A program made the translations under genes and the position numbers. The notes under the pieces were generated by a model. It ran no database searches. It was given only the letters and a program-made list of their open reading frames with translations, and was not told the origin of the DNA. This document shows positions 5,780-7,073 of a stretch of 7,073 nt of DNA, one piece after another. Source of the DNA: Actinomycetes bacterium (GTDB lineage: Bacteria; Actinomycetota; Actinomycetes; Actinomycetales; Cellulomonadaceae); assembly GCA_023390875.1 (NCBI GenBank), contig JAEWCA010000476.1, forward strand, positions 1-7,073, written 5' to 3'. Within the stretch, counting starts at the first letter, position 1, and every line of letters starts with the position of its first letter.

Positions 5780-7073
5780 GCACGTTCGACAGCCTGAGGT
5801 TCCGCAACTACCGGCTCTGGTTCGCCGGTGCCCTCGTGGCCAACGTCGGCACCTGGATGCAGCGCGTCGCCCAGGACTGGCTCGTGCTCACCCAGCTCAC
5901 CGACAACTCCGGCGTCGCCGTCGGCATCACCACGGCGCTGCAGTTCGCGCCCGTGCTCGTCCTGTCGCCGTGGGCCGGGCTGCTCGCCGACCGGCTCGAC
6001 CGCCGCAAGCTGCTCATCGCGACGCAGGGCGGCATGGGCCTGCTCGCCGCCGGGCTCGGTGCGCTCGTCATGTCCGGACGGGCCGAGCTGTGGCACGTGT
6101 ACGTGTTCGCGGCGCTGCTCGGCTGCGTCGCCGCGATCGACGGGCCCGTGCGCCAGACGTTCGTCGCCGAGCTCGTCCCCGGGGCCAAGCTCGCCAACGC
6201 CGTCGGCCTCAACAGCGCCTCGTTCAACGCCGCCCGGCTCATCGGCCCCGGCGTCGCGGGCCTGCTCATCGCCGCCGTCGGCACGGGGTGGGTGTTCCTC
6301 ATCAACGCCGTCACGTTCGCGGCGACCATCCTGTCGCTCACGCGGATGCGGACGTCCGAGCTGCACGCGATGCCGACGACGACCCGGGCCAAGGGCCAGC
6401 TCCGCGAGGGCATCCGGTACGTGCGCGGGCGCAGCGACATCCTCGTCATCATGGTCGTCGTCGGCGTGGTCTCGACGTTCGGCCTCAACTTCCAGCTCAC
6501 GAGCGCGATGATGGCGCGCACCGAGTTCGGCAAGGGTGCCGGGGAGTACGGCATCCTCGGCTCGATCCTCGCGATCGGGTCGCTCACGGGTGCGCTCCTC
6601 GCCGCCCGGCGCGAGCGGCCCCGGGTCCGGCTCGTCATCGGCGCCGCGTTCGGCTTCGGCGTCGCCACCGGAGTCATGGCGCTCATGCCGACGTACGTGT
6701 CCTTCGCCGTCGCGTGCATCCCCGTGGGGCTCGCGTCGCTCACCATGATGACGGCCGCCAACGCCACCATCCAGATGAGCACCGACCCCGCCGTCCGCGG
6801 ACGCGTCATGTCGCTCTACATGATGGTGTTCCTCGGCGCGACGCCCATCGGCTCGCCGATCGTCGGCTGGATCGGCGAGACGTTCGGCGCCCGCTGGTCG
6901 ATCGGCGTCGGGTCGATCTCCGCGCTGCTCGTCGCGAGCGGGGCTGCGCTGTGGGCCCGGCGGCGCTGGCAGGTGCGGGTCCGGTACCACGTGCTCGCCC
7001 GCCCGCACCTCGAGGTGTACCGGTACGAGCCCGCCGCGGCGCGGGTCGAGGACGCCGAGCAGAGGGCGTCGGC
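5776..7073 (+). CDS. MFS exporter, MFS_3/EntS-like (3' end outside window)
   Basis: A secondary transporter of the major facilitator superfamily, probably a proton-driven efflux pump in the cytoplasmic membrane. The frame has no stop through the right edge, giving 432 complete codons. Residues 9-15 (FRNYRLW) followed by GTWMQRVAQDWLVLTQL (25-41) are the characteristic start of the MFS_3 (PF05977-like) group, which includes the enterobactin exporter EntS. MFS motif A is seen as GLLADRLDRRK (68-78) between helices 2 and 3. DGPVRQTFVAELVP (122-135) and LNSASFNAARLIGPGVAG (145-162) are also typical of this group. About twelve helices can be placed, near 12-35, 48-70, 80-100, 106-122, 150-168, 170-188, 220-240, 257-277, 285-305, 306-328, 343-367 and 374-394. 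A basic, then acidic cytoplasmic tail follows from 395. GTG 5776 overlaps the MarR stop (GTGA), with GGAGG 11 bases upstream. The substrate is unknown; an antibiotic or siderophore is plausible from family and regulator. Confidence 0.9.
   Translation, partial: MSTFDSLRFRNYRLWFAGALVANVGTWMQRVAQDWLVLTQLTDNSGVAVGITTALQFAPVLVLSPWAGLLADRLDRRKLLIATQGGMGLLAAGLGALVMSGRAELWHVYVFAALLGCVAAIDGPVRQTFVAELVPGAKLANAVGLNSASFNAARLIGPGVAGLLIAAVGTGWVFLINAVTFAATILSLTRMRTSELHAMPTTTRAKGQLREGIRYVRGRSDILVIMVVVGVVSTFGLNFQLTSAMMARTEFGKGAGEYGILGSILAIGSLTGALLAARRERPRVRLVIGAAFGFGVATGVMALMPTYVSFAVACIPVGLASLTMMTAANATIQMSTDPAVRGRVMSLYMMVFLGATPIGSPIVGWIGETFGARWSIGVGSISALLVASGAALWARRRWQVRVRYHVLARPHLEVYRYEPAAARVEDAEQRAS

Noticed and set aside
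5344..7008. Long antisense open frame of 554 codons opposite the MarR and MFS genes.
   Set aside because: The translation is a low-complexity mix of Arg, Gly, Asp, Glu and His with no domain, as expected from the complement of GC-rich codons; the + strand carries clear MarR and MFS motifs.

Overview
This 7,073-base window is very GC-rich and densely coding. Almost every codon ends in G or C, GTG starts are common, and genes meet at 4-base stop/start overlaps. That fits a high-GC actinobacterium. A Micrococcales genus such as Cellulomonas is my inference from style alone, not something the sequence proves. All genes read on the + strand. I see no RNA genes, insertion sequences, CRISPR arrays or attachment sites, and no gene-free stretch above 300 bases.

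Bases 1-5282 are part of a cell-surface polysaccharide operon. In order it carries the 3' end of an upstream gene (possibly a family 2 glycosyltransferase), a GT4-like glycosyltransferase with a degenerate catalytic motif (352 aa), a canonical GT4 glycosyltransferase with an intact E-x7-E motif (365 aa), a polysaccharide pyruvyl transferase family protein (447 aa) and a Wzx-type multi-pass flippase (513 aa). Three of the four junctions are 4-base ATGA/GTGA overlaps. The exception is a 22-base gap that holds a good Shine-Dalgarno sequence and a 9-codon mini-ORF. The simplest model is that the glycosyltransferases build a lipid-linked repeat unit, the pyruvyl transferase adds an acidic ketal, and the flippase moves the unit across the membrane. 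No polymerase, initiating transferase or ligase is visible, so the cluster continues upstream or its other parts lie elsewhere.

Bases 5283-5356 are the only real intergenic region. It has a GC-rich hairpin without a T-tract, then a comparatively AT-rich stretch with nested TTAC/GTAA repeats and a -10-like hexamer placed so that transcription would start at or next to the ATG of the next gene. This looks like a promoter/operator for a leaderless mRNA.

Bases 5357-7073 are a separate two-gene module: a MarR-family regulator (140 aa) overlapping by 4 bases a 12-helix MFS exporter of the MFS_3/EntS-like type, whose reading frame runs off the window after 432 codons. The likely logic is an autorepressed regulator controlling a drug or metabolite efflux pump.

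I did not find convincing evidence of a wholly new system. The most interesting items are the nested operator with its predicted leaderless start, the 9-codon relay ORF between the two glycosyltransferases, the degenerate glycosyltransferase active site, and the extra hydrophobic region in the pyruvyl transferase.
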